A program made the position numbers and the translations under genes. A DNA stretch of 64,000 bases from Nostoc desertorum CM1-VF14 (GTDB lineage: Bacteria > Cyanobacteriota > Cyanobacteriia > Cyanobacteriales > Nostocaceae), in assembly GCA_019359245.1 (NCBI GenBank), contig JAHHHR010000042.1, positions 1 through 64,000 of the forward strand. The letters are read 5' to 3'. Of the stretch, positions 24,363-33,195 are shown piece after piece; positions within the stretch are counted from its first letter, which is position 1, and each line of letters begins with the position of its first letter. Below the pieces are notes generated by a model, which did no database searches, was not told the DNA's origin, and saw nothing but the letters and a program-made list of their open reading frames with translations.

Positions 24363-25220
24363 TTACGCCGTTACTAACTCCGTTCTCTCCAGTAGCCGTT
24401 GCAATTTATCGCCGATTAGCTGTTCTAACGGTTGCTCTAAAAAATATTCATCAAAAATGGATTGACCATCAGTAGACACGTCCACCATCGACAATGAGCG
24501 CACAGCATCAAACACGGAGTTAGAATACTGCTGCTGACCCGAAGAATCCTGGATTACCCACCAGTTACCGTTAGTGCATCCGACTTGACCCAATTTGCGT
24601 AGTTTGCCGTCTTCAGTATCGTGGGTATAAATCCCATCATCAAGAATTTCAAAGCGGTAATTCTGGCACTCGTTGAAGATATGCGCCATGATTAGGTTCT
24701 CGGTAGAAGAGGAAACGGGGCAGGGTGCGGGGCGCAGGGGGAAAATTTCCTCTCCCTTGCTCCCTGCTCCCTGCCCCCCTGCTTCTACTTGGGCGGGTTG
24801 GTTGAGTGTAGTGTCCTGGTGATGCCAAGTAATGAAGCGATAGCATCTTGCATAAGTATTAGCGCGGAATTTTTCTACACCTTCTACCACTACTACCCAA
24901 GGTTGGGTTAGGTCATCATCATGGGTAATGCTGGCTATCAGTTCCTCGCCGCAGTAAATTTCGTGATCGTAGAAGGATATTTCTCTTGTTGTCAGTTCTT
25001 CAGGGGCTACGGCTTGGGCTTGGTTGGCGATGTAGTCGTTGAGTTCGGATTGGGCAACTTTGTGAGTTTGGGCGGATTGATGGGTGATGATTGCGTTTAC
25101 CCAGGTGTCAGCCGTTCTTTTGTCCCCGGTGGGTGTTACGCCGCGTTCGGCAGCGATTCTTTTGAGGCGGGGGAGGTTATAGCGGCAAAGGGCTTGCTGT
25201 GTGTAGGTTGGATGGGTCAT
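24363..25220 (-). CDS. Hypothetical plasmid protein with an SAP-like N-terminus and an inserted mini-repeat
   Basis: The product is about 285 aa from the ATG at 25220, which has AGGA eight bases upstream; the longer frame to 25340 adds 40 residues with no support. The first 50 residues (ALCRYNLPRLKRIAAERGVT and TADTWVNAIITHQ) resemble SAP-type DNA-binding helices. Around the middle, a Gly/Pro-rich peptide (GGQGAGSKGEEIFPLRPAPC) is encoded by GGGAGCAGGG-type mini-repeat DNA and interrupts an otherwise ordered protein. The C-terminal part is unassigned. Confidence 0.55.
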   Translation of the reverse strand: MTHPTYTQQALCRYNLPRLKRIAAERGVTPTGDKRTADTWVNAIITHQSAQTHKVAQSELNDYIANQAQAVAPEELTTREISFYDHEIYCGEELIASITHDDDLTQPWVVVVEGVEKFRANTYARCYRFITWHHQDTTLNQPAQVEAGGQGAGSKGEEIFPLRPAPCPVSSSTENLIMAHIFNECQNYRFEILDDGIYTHDTEDGKLRKLGQVGCTNGNWWVIQDSSGQQQYSNSVFDAVRSLSMVDVSTDGQSIFDEYFLEQPLEQLIGDKLQRLLERTELVTA

Positions 25221-25343
25221 AATTGATATTCCTGCCTCGACAGGGGTTAGGTTTTTGCAAAGGGCGATCGCTTCGTTGTCCAGACGGGGGCGGTCGTCTT
25301 TTGTTATTCCTATTTTATCAACTCCGAGTAGACAAATCAACTG

Positions 25344-25667
25344 TTAGGCGACATTTTTTTGTAAAATAGCCAAAAGTTCAGACGGATCAATGTATACAGC
25401 CGGAAAGAGTTGCTTAAAATCGGCATCAAGAGCATTGCAGATAGCCACGATTAAATCAGTTGAGACGGCTTCAGCTTTGCCTACCTCCAGCTTATGAATA
25501 TACTGGTAAGTGCAAGTTACTCCATTATTGTTAACTTTGTCGGCAATGGTTCGCATGGGAATGTCACCACGTAAAGATTGTAAGCGTTTCCCCAGTTCAG
25601 AACTCCATTTTAGTCTGTCAACGGAATCGAGAGAAATCATCAGTTTACTTTTATCATTCTTACTCAC
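25344..25667 (-). CDS. XRE-family transcriptional regulator
   Basis: The 107-aa product contains a Cro/CI-type helix-turn-helix: LGKRLQSLRGDIPMRTIADK, then VTCTYQYIHKLEVGKAEAVS and LIVAICNALDADFKQLFP. The start is a GTG at 25667 with GGAG nine bases upstream. It is the first gene of the long leftward run that leads to the replication gene and may regulate it. Confidence 0.8.
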   Translation of the reverse strand: MSKNDKSKLMISLDSVDRLKWSSELGKRLQSLRGDIPMRTIADKVNNNGVTCTYQYIHKLEVGKAEAVSTDLIVAICNALDADFKQLFPAVYIDPSELLAILQKNVA

Positions 25668-25742
25668 ATTGTAATCTCCGAGTTGACATAAAATAGCTTG
25701 GTGACTACTACGAGTTTAAAGTTTCATCGAAGCTGGGAGAAT

Positions 25743-26106
25743 ATGAACCCACAAACTTTACAGACAGCGATAAACGGTGCAACGAATGCCTACGCCGGAT
25801 TGCAGCAAGCCATATATAAACTGTGACACAGTTCAGTTAACGAAGCGAAGCAACTGTTGGCACGTCAAAATGCTGTACTGGTAACGGTTATAGCTCCACA
25901 AGTACACCTTGGGGTTTTCAAAGCGGCAGGTAAGCTCATGCCCGCTTTTCTTGTCATGGATATTTTATATACGGGAATGTAGAGACAATGCTAAAGCCGA
26001 CAAAGCAACAAGGATGATTACCGCAGATGCCAAGATGAAATATACAAACCAGCCAATGAAAAACCCCAACCTCAGCAAAAGGTTTGGGGAATTAATATCA
26101 ATTTAA
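25743..26106 (+). pseudogene. Broken small gene: one in-frame TGA and one frameshift
   Basis: From ATG 25743 (GGGAG upstream) the frame reads MNPQTLQTAINGATNAYAGL and meets a TGA at 25824-25826. The same frame continues with VNEAKQLLARQNAVLVTVIA and MPAFLVMDILY until about 25970. Sense then continues in another frame (CRDNAKADKATRMITADAKM) to a TAA at 26104-26106. Joined, this is a protein of about 120 aa with one membrane-like segment. Family unknown. Either it is decayed or the two lesions are sequencing errors. Confidence 0.6.
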
Positions 26107-26184
26107 TCACACCCCCATCATGGCACAACTCGATATTCGTTCAAGCACTGTTCCGCTAGAGGTGGAATAATGAATAAACCAACC

Positions 26185-26588
26185 TGTGACTTGAAGAAGA
26201 TTTTGGACATCTTGTCCACCTTTACCTTCCAAAAATGGATGTCCAAGTTTACCTTCCAAGAACGTCAAAAAAATAGCATAAAGGAAAACTAAACTGCTCA
26301 AACTCTATGCCTGTATGCAAGATAAAGGTTTTGGTAATAGCGATACTTACTGCGGCAAGCGATCGCAAAGCTTGTGAAAAATCCTACAAGTTAGGCAATA
26401 AGTTGGACAGGAGCCGTATTCAAGCGGATTTGTGTCCATTTTCTTCTTCCATTTCTGTTATTCTGTCCATTTTCTTTTTCCAAAAGAGCGATCGCTTGCT
26501 TAATGCCTTAACGAAGTTATAGGTATTTCAGCTTGCAACTTGTCCAATTTCTTCTTCCAAACCTGTCCAAAATCTTCTTCAAGTCACA
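26185..26588. repeat. Iteron-like array of a 20-bp motif, with 25-bp perfect inverted outer copies
   Basis: The motif TGTCCA-NN-TTT-N-C-TTCCAA (approximate) occurs at 26213-26232, 26240-26259, 26433-26452, 26464-26483, 26541-26560 and 26564-26583, and in inverse orientation at 26190-26209. The outer pair is longest: 26185-26209 is the exact reverse complement of 26564-26588. The last two copies lie in the first codons of the following gene. Arrays of this kind are binding sites for replication initiators or autoregulators. No other gene is seen in the gap from 26107 to 26539. Confidence 0.7.
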
Positions 26589-27292
26589 CAACCTCTAAGC
26601 GCAACAAAGCCACCTCTGCTGCATCCAATGACGGTACACCACCAGATGACCAAGACCTTGAGGATATCTCCCAGCAAGAAGACCCAGGTTCAGCAACAAT
26701 TACGGTCACGGCTGTTGAAGTTCCAGAACTAACCGAGCAGGAAATTAGCGATCGCTTACATCTTGAACGGAAGGTAGAACGGGCGTTTTTTGAAGCGGGG
26801 AAGGCATTAACGGAATTACGCAATCGCAGACTGTACCGTTCGACCCACAAAACCTTTGAGGAATATTGTAGAGACAGGTTTAGTTATACTCACCGCCATG
26901 TAAATTATTTAATAGCTGGTTCTTTGATAGTTGAGAACATAATAATGGGAATTAATAGTTCCCAAAACGAAAAAGCAGATGAAATGGGAACTAATAGTTC
27001 CCAAATTTTGCCCACATCAGAAGTACAAGTTCGACCTCTGGCAAAGCTAGAACCTCAACAACAGCCAGAAGCATGGCAACAGGCGGTAGAACAAGCAGAG
27101 GGTAAAGTCCCAAGTGGTAGAATCGTGAAGGATGTGGTGCAGCGCATCATGGAAAGGACGAAAGTACCCAATACCTACCAAATCGGCGAAGTGTGCCAAA
27201 TCGTAGTCAAAGACAATCCAGAACTCAGAGGCAAAGGTGGGTGCTGGGCGATTGTCAACCACGTTGGAGAATTCAGTGGCGTTGTTGCGTGA
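26540..27292 (+). CDS. Putative DNA-binding plasmid protein following the iteron array
   Basis: The product is about 250 aa. The N-terminal 60 residues are low complexity. A helical domain follows (EISDRLHLERKVERAFFEAG to RLYRSTHKTFEEYCRDRFSY), then a helix-turn-helix-like stretch (THRHVNYLIAGSLIVENI) and a region like ILPTSEVQVRPLAKLEPQQQ, which occurs in ParB/KorB-type and similar cyanobacterial plasmid proteins. The only start that keeps the frame open is the TTG at 26540; it lies inside the repeat array and has no clear ribosome-binding site. The next in-frame ATG comes only after the helix-turn-helix region. Confidence 0.6.
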   Translation: MSNFFFQTCPKSSSSHTTSKRNKATSAASNDGTPPDDQDLEDISQQEDPGSATITVTAVEVPELTEQEISDRLHLERKVERAFFEAGKALTELRNRRLYRSTHKTFEEYCRDRFSYTHRHVNYLIAGSLIVENIIMGINSSQNEKADEMGTNSSQILPTSEVQVRPLAKLEPQQQPEAWQQAVEQAEGKVPSGRIVKDVVQRIMERTKVPNTYQIGEVCQIVVKDNPELRGKGGCWAIVNHVGEFSGVVA

Positions 27293-27350
27293 ATAGGCAA
27301 AATGGTAAATTTTACCTATCGCCTATATTCTCTTGCCGACTAGCCCAACG

Positions 27351-27857
27351 ATGAAGACGAAAGCCCAGTACAAAGTGAAGAATTGGAACGCCTATGATGT
27401 GGCACTCAAGCAACGAGGCAGTATAACTTTCTGGGTGGATGAAGACGTAATCGAGCAGTGGCGCAACCAGCAGAAAACAGGGAAAAAGGGAGCATCAAAT
27501 TATTATAGTGACGTAGCAATTGCCACTATGGGAACGATTCAATCGGTGTTTCATTTAGCTGGGCTGCTTTTCAGTGGGGTTTTTGGAATCGCTATTCATG
27601 CTCATGGGAATTGAGTTAGAAGTACCAGACCATTCCACGCTATCTCGTCGTTTGAGCAAGCTGTCTGTAGAACTGCCAGTGATCCCAAAGGACAAAGCTG
27701 TTCATGTAGTAGTGGATTCAACTGGTGTAAAAGTTTATGGTGAAGGCGAGTGGAAAGTCCGCACACATGGAGTAGGAAAACGACGGACGTGGCGCAAGTT
27801 GCATTTAGGAGTTGATGAGGGCAGTGGCGAAATTCTGGGTGCAGTGGTGACTACTAA
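27351..27857 (+). pseudogene. IS5-type transposase, frameshifted and truncated
   Basis: ATG 27351 starts a protein that reads KNWNAYDVALKQRGSITFW and ASNYYSDVAIATMGTIQSVF, the N-terminal domain of IS5-type transposases. A frameshift near 27565 moves the sense to another frame (PDHSTLSRRLSKLSVELPVI and HVVVDSTGVKVYGEGEWK), where the first catalytic Asp is present (VVVDSTG). The reading ends at about VVTT near 27857, so the C-terminal third with the remaining catalytic residues is missing. It is not functional. Confidence 0.85.
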
Positions 27858-27876
27858 GGCGATCGCTGCAATTGCA

Positions 27877-27991
27877 CTAGTTTTTATTTTCTGCACCTTT
27901 AGCATTGACAGTAGATGACCGATATCCAGAGCGAATGCTGATTCTTCCGAAAGCTTGCTGAATTGATTCTAGAACTTGTTCACAAAGACTT
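27877..27991 (-). pseudogene. C-terminal fragment of an unidentified protein
   Basis: The minus strand encodes KSLCEQVLESIQQAFGRIS, then IRSGYRSSTVNAKGAENKN and a stop. It looks like the natural end of a longer protein, because the sense stops sharply at 27992 where an HsdR fragment begins on the opposite strand. I cannot name the family. Confidence 0.4.
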
Positions 27992-28369
27992 TTGCCGGAG
28001 GCGATTGCCAAACTCAAGCATAATATTCCACTGACAGATGCTGATCTACTATCCCTGGAAGAATTGCTATTCAATGTCGAAGCCATTGAAAGCCGAGAGA
28101 GGTTTGAGGAGGTCTACGGGAAGAATCTCAGCCTGAAGCTGTTCATTTGTCAGTTGGTTGGGCTGGACAGAAATGCTGCGAGGCAGGCATTTACTCGATA
28201 TTTGGAGGGCAGTAGTTTCAATGCTACTCAGATTCGTTTTGTGGAAACCATCATTGATTACCTGACTCAGAACGGGGTGATGGATGCAGGACTGCTCTAT
28301 AAACCGCCATTAACCGATCTGCACTACGAAGGATTGGATGGTGTTTTTAGGGCTAATGATGCAGAATGA
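27992..28369 (+). pseudogene. C-terminal fragment of a type I restriction enzyme R subunit (HsdR)
   Basis: The 125-residue frame reads IAKLKHNIPLTDADLLSLEE, FEEVYGKNLSLKLFICQLVG and LDRNAARQAFTRYL, ending DAGLLYKPPLTDLHYEGLDG. This is the EcoEI-type C-terminal domain of HsdR, which contacts the methylase subunits. The helicase and nuclease parts are absent, and the apparent start is a TTG at the fragment junction. No HsdM or HsdS gene is in the window. It is a relic. Confidence 0.75.
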
Positions 28370-28504
28370 GGTACCGCTGATCTTTTTGCTGGAGCCAGTG
28401 GTCGATTTTGTTGAGAATCTGCGATCAACCTGTAAAGCCTTCTTTGAGTTGTTGGATGTTGGGAAGCCAAGTGGTTCTAACCGAGTTGAAACCCGACTTT
28501 GCAA

Positions 28505-30784
28505 TCAAGGCCACCACCGAGAGACATCTTGAATTGCCTGGGCAGTTTCTTCCATCGCCTCGTCACCAAAAGCAACGATAACAGGAGCTAAAGCTGTTAA
28601 ATCGCTGAGTAAACTAGGTCGAGTTCGGTAGGACAGAAAATGCAGCAGAGCTTTCCAAAGAATAATGCAATTAGGTGCATCGATTAAACGACAAGATAGT
28701 ACCACCAGGGTGTTGAACCGATCAGACTCATCCTGAATAGCTAGAGCTGCCTCCAGGACTTTGGGCAGCGCCTCGGGTAGTTTATCAACTAGTGCCCTCA
28801 GAGCTTGAGCACGCTCAGCAGGCGCATCCTGAATAGCTAGAGCTGCCTCCAGGACTTTGGGCAGCGCCTCGGGTAGTTTATCGACTAGTGCCGTCAGAAC
28901 TTGGGCACGCTCAGCAGGCGCATCCTGAATAGCTAGAGCTGCCTTTAAGGCTTCAGGGAGCGCTTGGGGAAATTTGTCAGCTAGCGCCTCCAGGGCATGA
29001 ACACGATAGTACTCCTCCTCAATGGCTAAAGCAGCCTCCAGAACTTTGGAAAACAGATATAGGGGTAGTTTATCGACCAGTGCCTCAAGGGCTTTAGCAC
29101 GATAGTACTCCTCCTCAATGGCTAGATCAGTCTCCAGGACGTTGGGAAGCAGTTCTGGGGGTAGTTTGTCCGCCAGTACCTCAAGGGTTTTAGCACGAGA
29201 GTACTCATCCTCAATGTTTAAGGCAGCCTCCAGAACTTTGGGAAGCAGTTCTAGTGGGAGGTTATCAACCAGTGCCGCGAGGGTTGGTGATCGGAAGGCC
29301 TCACGTGCAATAGCTAGCTCATCCAGGTCATCAGTAGTTAGTTGGTCTGGAGAGAGCCTACCAGCCAGTGCCATTAAAGCATGAGTACAATACTCTTCAT
29401 CTCCGATCTTTTGAGCAACCTTTAGGGCTTGGGGTAGTAATTTTGGAGGGAGTCTATCGATCAGCACCCTCAGAATTACATCCCGCTTTTCTTGATATTG
29501 AATGGCTAAAGCACCCTCTAAGGCTTTGGGTAGCAATTCAGGAGGCAGTTTATCAGATAAATATGCAAAGGATTCGGTACGATCAGGATACCAGTAGTTA
29601 TCCGTCATGGCTAGAGCAGCCTCTAGGGCTTGGGGTAGCAGTTTTATGGGGAGTTCATCGACATTTATAATGTTTAGAGCATCCTTCAGGGCTTGGAAAG
29701 AGGCTGTTTCCGTCAGTGTCTTGAGATTGGTACGACGGGAGGCTTCCAGGATTTGGGATAGCAGTTCTGGAACAAGTTTGTCAGTCAGATCCATCAAATC
29801 TATGACGTAATGAAACTCCGTAGTCATGTTTAAAGCAACGTTTAGGGCTTGGGGTAGCAGTTCTGGAGGAATTTTATCGACTAAGTCCGTCAGAGCATCA
29901 CTACAATGGTAATATCCCTTAATGCCTAGAGCAGCCTCCAGAGCTTGTTTAGGTCGTTTTCCGCTCAGATCCCATACATCTTTGGTAAGATAATTAGTAT
30001 ACGCTTCATTCTGAGCGTCTAAAGTAGCCTGAGCAGTTAAAGCAGCTTCCAAGACTTTTTGGAGCAGGTCTAGCGGCAGCTTATCTGCCAAGGCAACTAG
30101 GGCTTTGGCACGGTTATACTCATCCTCAACAGCAACAGCAGTTTCCAAGGCTTTTTGGAGCAGGTCTAGCGGCAGCTTATCTGCCAAGGCAACTAGAGCT
30201 TCGGCACGGTTATACTCATTCTTAAGAGCAACAGCAGCTTCCAATACTTTTTGTAGCAGGTCTAGTGGCAGCTTATCTGCTAAGGCAACTAGAGCTTTGG
30301 CACGGTTATACTCATCCTCAACAGCAACAGCAGTTTCCAAGATAGATCGTAATATCTGGGGCTTCAACGGCTCCCAATCAGGAAAATGACAAGATAGTAA
30401 TGCTAGAGCCATAAATCTTTCCTCAGGTTCAGGTATCTGACGGACATAGTCAAAAGCCTTAGCAACCTTCCAGTAAGGATTCGGGTGTTTAATAAGGGCA
30501 ACCAGGAGTTCTTGTGGAATAACTGACAAACTGTTAATTGATGCTTTAATCAACGCATAGCGACACTGCAATCCAATACTTTTTCCCGGTTCGCGGTCAT
30601 ACGCCTCATCAGCTTGAAACCATGCCAGTTCTACATCTGCTAAAAACCCTGCTGTTTCTTCAATTCGGTCTTTAGCATCAAACCAAGCATTGCGCCCATC
30701 AACTTCAGTTGCCAGTAGTTCATGCAGTCTTTCAATATACTTCCTGGCTTTAATTGGCGGCTTTTCTAGAGCAGCCATATCCAC
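28505..30784 (-). CDS. HEAT-like repeat protein, probably the C-terminal half of a STAND NTPase
   Basis: The product is about 759 aa. From about residue 150 to 720 it is built of a 32-residue repeat of the style LPLDLLQKVLEAALAIEDEY followed by NRAKALVALADK, about 17 copies, forming an alpha-solenoid. The nonrepetitive N-terminus and the C-terminal ending (LTALAPVIVAFGDEAMEETA) are of the kind seen after the NTPase core in cyanobacterial STAND (NB-ARC/NACHT) proteins. The frame stays open upstream of the GTG at 30784 to about 30826 and reads YGLRYLPTHLV, a segment typical of the end of a STAND NTPase. The NTPase itself is missing, so the gene is probably 5'-truncated and may not be expressed. 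Confidence 0.65.
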   Translation of the reverse strand: MDMAALEKPPIKARKYIERLHELLATEVDGRNAWFDAKDRIEETAGFLADVELAWFQADEAYDREPGKSIGLQCRYALIKASINSLSVIPQELLVALIKHPNPYWKVAKAFDYVRQIPEPEERFMALALLSCHFPDWEPLKPQILRSILETAVAVEDEYNRAKALVALADKLPLDLLQKVLEAAVALKNEYNRAEALVALADKLPLDLLQKALETAVAVEDEYNRAKALVALADKLPLDLLQKVLEAALTAQATLDAQNEAYTNYLTKDVWDLSGKRPKQALEAALGIKGYYHCSDALTDLVDKIPPELLPQALNVALNMTTEFHYVIDLMDLTDKLVPELLSQILEASRRTNLKTLTETASFQALKDALNIINVDELPIKLLPQALEAALAMTDNYWYPDRTESFAYLSDKLPPELLPKALEGALAIQYQEKRDVILRVLIDRLPPKLLPQALKVAQKIGDEEYCTHALMALAGRLSPDQLTTDDLDELAIAREAFRSPTLAALVDNLPLELLPKVLEAALNIEDEYSRAKTLEVLADKLPPELLPNVLETDLAIEEEYYRAKALEALVDKLPLYLFSKVLEAALAIEEEYYRVHALEALADKFPQALPEALKAALAIQDAPAERAQVLTALVDKLPEALPKVLEAALAIQDAPAERAQALRALVDKLPEALPKVLEAALAIQDESDRFNTLVVLSCRLIDAPNCIILWKALLHFLSYRTRPSLLSDLTALAPVIVAFGDEAMEETAQAIQDVSRWWP

Positions 30785-30834
30785 TAGGTGAGTAGGCAGG
30801 TATCGTAGACCGTAGCGATCGCATCAGTAGGTTA

Positions 30835-30957
30835 CGGGACAGTGGCAAGCTAGAAGCACCAGCAGAGGCAGTTTTGAAGTGTTTAGGAGAACTGAAGCGC
30901 CCATATTTGACTGCGTTTGAAGAAGAACTTTTGGGTTTTATAGAGCAAAAATCTTAA
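30835..30957 (+). pseudogene. C-terminal fragment of an unidentified protein
   Basis: The plus strand reads RDSGKLEAPAEAVLKCLGEL, then KRPYLTAFEEELLGFIEQ and a stop at 30955-30957. It abuts the truncation point of the HEAT-repeat gene on the opposite strand and has no start of its own. It seems to be another 3' relic brought together by rearrangement. Family unknown. Confidence 0.35.
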
Positions 30958-30965
30958 TTGCAGGA

Positions 30966-31424
30966 ATGAGTAACCATCAAACTACGGAGAGTGTTCATGG
31001 TCGAATTTCAATTCGACAATATTTGGAGTGTTCCTGTTTCAGAGCTAGATGCACTACCAAATCAACAACAATGGTCAAAGCTTCAAAGTGTGGGGTAGTG
31101 TGTGAGCGTCGGCTATGGAACAAAACCACAATTGAAGTCCGCTTTTACGTTAGTAGTTTGGAGTATGATGCCGTCGTTTTAGCTCATGCTGTTCGTAGTC
31201 ACTGGGGGATAGAAAATTCCGTACACTGGATACTTGATGTCACATTTAATGAAGATGCGAGTCGCATTCGTAAAGACAGTGCCCCTCTTAATTTTTCGGT
31301 TTTGCGGCATCTATCTTTGAATCTTTTAATTCGAGGCAAAATGGGAAGTGAAAGTATTGCAATGAAGCGATATCGCGCCGCATTAGACAATAACTATCTA
31401 GCTAAAATTCTCGCTAATGTCTAG
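30966..31424 (+). pseudogene. ISAs1-type transposase, C-terminal part only
   Basis: The last ~110 residues read SLEYDAVVLAHAVRSHWGIE and then NSVHWILDVTFNEDASRIRK, ending in the usual short tail (YRAALDNNYLAKIL). This is the C-terminal DDE region of ISAs1-type transposases. The N-terminal two thirds are absent, and the apparent start is in scrambled sequence. It is not functional. A shorter relic of the same family lies at 36950-37114. Confidence 0.8.
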
Positions 31425-31710
31425 GTGAACTCAAACAAAAGTAAAATCATAACTGTTCAATAGTTTTAGGTTCACTAAAACCAGCTTGACATGACAAAAA
31501 AACAGTAAATGCACAGATGTAAAACTTCGGTACATCTCAAATCTACCTATGGCTTGTTATGCAAAAAAAAGGTTTTTTGCCAAATAAATTTAGATACGTT
31601 TACCCTGCTTAGATTAAAATACCTCTTTTCTGGTTTAACCTGCTGAATATGGGTACAAAAAGTATTAAATTGGCTATATCTACTCAGGTAATAAGGTAAA
31701 TTCTACGAGT

Positions 31711-33195
31711 ATGTTATTTAGAACCAAAGCCAGTCAAATTGCTAAAGGCTTTAAGAATCACCAAAGAGCTAAACAAACTTTTAGCGTAGTGCCAATAGGA
31801 GCTAGCCATTGCTATGTATTCATGGCATTGATACTCAGCTTGATAAATTTTGGCTGTACTAACACCTCAAAATCCGACCAATCCTCTGTTATCGAGTCTT
31901 CTTCTGAAAGTAAAGTTTTGAAGATATGGTGGGATAAAGGCTTTACCGTAGAAGAAGATGAAGCGCTACAACAAATCGTTAATAACTGGGAAAAACAAAC
32001 TGGCAAAAAAATCAAGCTTTCTTTTTTTACCAACGATGAGCTACCAAAGAAAACTAAAAGGGCAATAAAAGCTGGCAATCCGCCTGATATCTTGGTCGGT
32101 TACAATGCAAAAACGGAGTTGAATCCACGACTTGCCTGGGCAGACAAATTAGTAGATGTCTCTGATGTAATTGAACCAGTCAAAAGTTTTTATCCTGAGA
32201 CAACGTTAGAAGATGTTCACTATTACAATAATGTCACTAAAAAACGGAGTTACTATGCAGTCCCCCTTCATCAAGGGACAATTCACATCTTCTACTGGCG
32301 AGACTTACTAAAGCAAGTAGGTCGCAGTGAAAGCGATATCCCCAAAGATTGGGATAAATTTTGGGAGTTTTGGAAACAAGTGCAAGATGACCTGCAAGCA
32401 AAGCAAAAACAACCACAAAAGCAGAATATTTACGGGTTAGGTTTTACTTATTCCATTGGAGCTTCTGATACTTACTACATGTTTGAGGAGATTTTAGAAG
32501 CATACGATGTCCAGCTTCTAAACTCCAAAGGTCAACTCCTCATTGATGACCCTAAAGTGCGTCAAGGCATTATTAAAAGCTTAGAATGGTATGCAAAATT
32601 TTATCAGCAGGGGTACGTACCCCCAGATGCGCTAAATTGGTTAAATCCAGACAATAATCGCAACTTGTTAAACCGTGCTGTGGTTATGACACCCAATAAC
32701 ACCCTAGCGATTCCTATTGCTGTGCGTCAAGATCGCGATACCTACCTTAACAAACTTGGGACTCTAGAATTTCCCAATAAACCCAATGGCAAACCTATGC
32801 GCTACTTAGTCCTCTATAAAGAAGCAGTTCTGTTTGCTGAGTCTAAAAACCAGAAAATAGCCAAGAGTTTTCTAGGTTATTTAATCCAACCAGAGGTAAT
32901 GGGAAGTTACCTTAAAGCTACTGGAGGTCGTAATTTCCCTGTACTTAAGTCTGTCTGGAAAGATCCTTTTTGGACAGACCTAGCCGACCCGCACATTTCG
33001 GTTGTGGCAAAAACATTAATCACGCGCCAAACGCGCTCATATTACAGTTCCCAAAACCCTGCCTACTGCATAGTTTTAGAGGAAAATCTTTGGGGCAAAG
33101 CTCTCCAACGAATACTTGTAGATCATATTACCCCAGAGCAATCAGCAGATGAGGCAATTAAGCAAATTAAGCAAATTTTTGCTCAATGGCATTAA
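31711..33195 (+). CDS. Extracellular solute-binding lipoprotein (ABC-type, sugar family)
   Basis: The 494-aa product has an N-terminal signal peptide ending in a lipobox (ALILSLINFGCTNTSKSD), so it should be anchored on the outside of the plasma membrane. The body has the family 1 binding-protein fold, with signatures VNNWEKQTGKKIKLSFF, NPPDILVGYNAKTE and WYAKFYQQGYVPPDALNW. This family binds sugars or other small solutes. No permease or ATPase gene is present in the window. The next genes encode a hybrid kinase and a regulator, so it may feed a sensor instead of a transporter. Confidence 0.85.
   Translation: MLFRTKASQIAKGFKNHQRAKQTFSVVPIGASHCYVFMALILSLINFGCTNTSKSDQSSVIESSSESKVLKIWWDKGFTVEEDEALQQIVNNWEKQTGKKIKLSFFTNDELPKKTKRAIKAGNPPDILVGYNAKTELNPRLAWADKLVDVSDVIEPVKSFYPETTLEDVHYYNNVTKKRSYYAVPLHQGTIHIFYWRDLLKQVGRSESDIPKDWDKFWEFWKQVQDDLQAKQKQPQKQNIYGLGFTYSIGASDTYYMFEEILEAYDVQLLNSKGQLLIDDPKVRQGIIKSLEWYAKFYQQGYVPPDALNWLNPDNNRNLLNRAVVMTPNNTLAIPIAVRQDRDTYLNKLGTLEFPNKPNGKPMRYLVLYKEAVLFAESKNQKIAKSFLGYLIQPEVMGSYLKATGGRNFPVLKSVWKDPFWTDLADPHISVVAKTLITRQTRSYYSSQNPAYCIVLEENLWGKALQRILVDHITPEQSADEAIKQIKQIFAQWH

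Noticed and set aside
26064..26089. Terminator-like CCCCAACCT/AGGTTTGGGG pair
   Set aside because: It lies inside the coding part of the broken small gene (KNPNLSKRFGEL) and has no T-run, so it is more simply explained as coding sequence.
28310..28532. Short frames on both strands between the HsdR relic and the solenoid gene
   Set aside because: They have no recognisable protein character and are shadows of the relic and of junction sequence.
29118..30389. Ser/Arg-rich frames on the + strand of the solenoid gene
   Set aside because: They repeat with the same 96-base period as the real gene and are its antisense shadow.
28505..30784. The 96-base repeats as a CRISPR-like or iteron array
   Set aside because: They lie within one open frame and translate into a regular 32-residue helical repeat, so protein solenoid expansion explains them.
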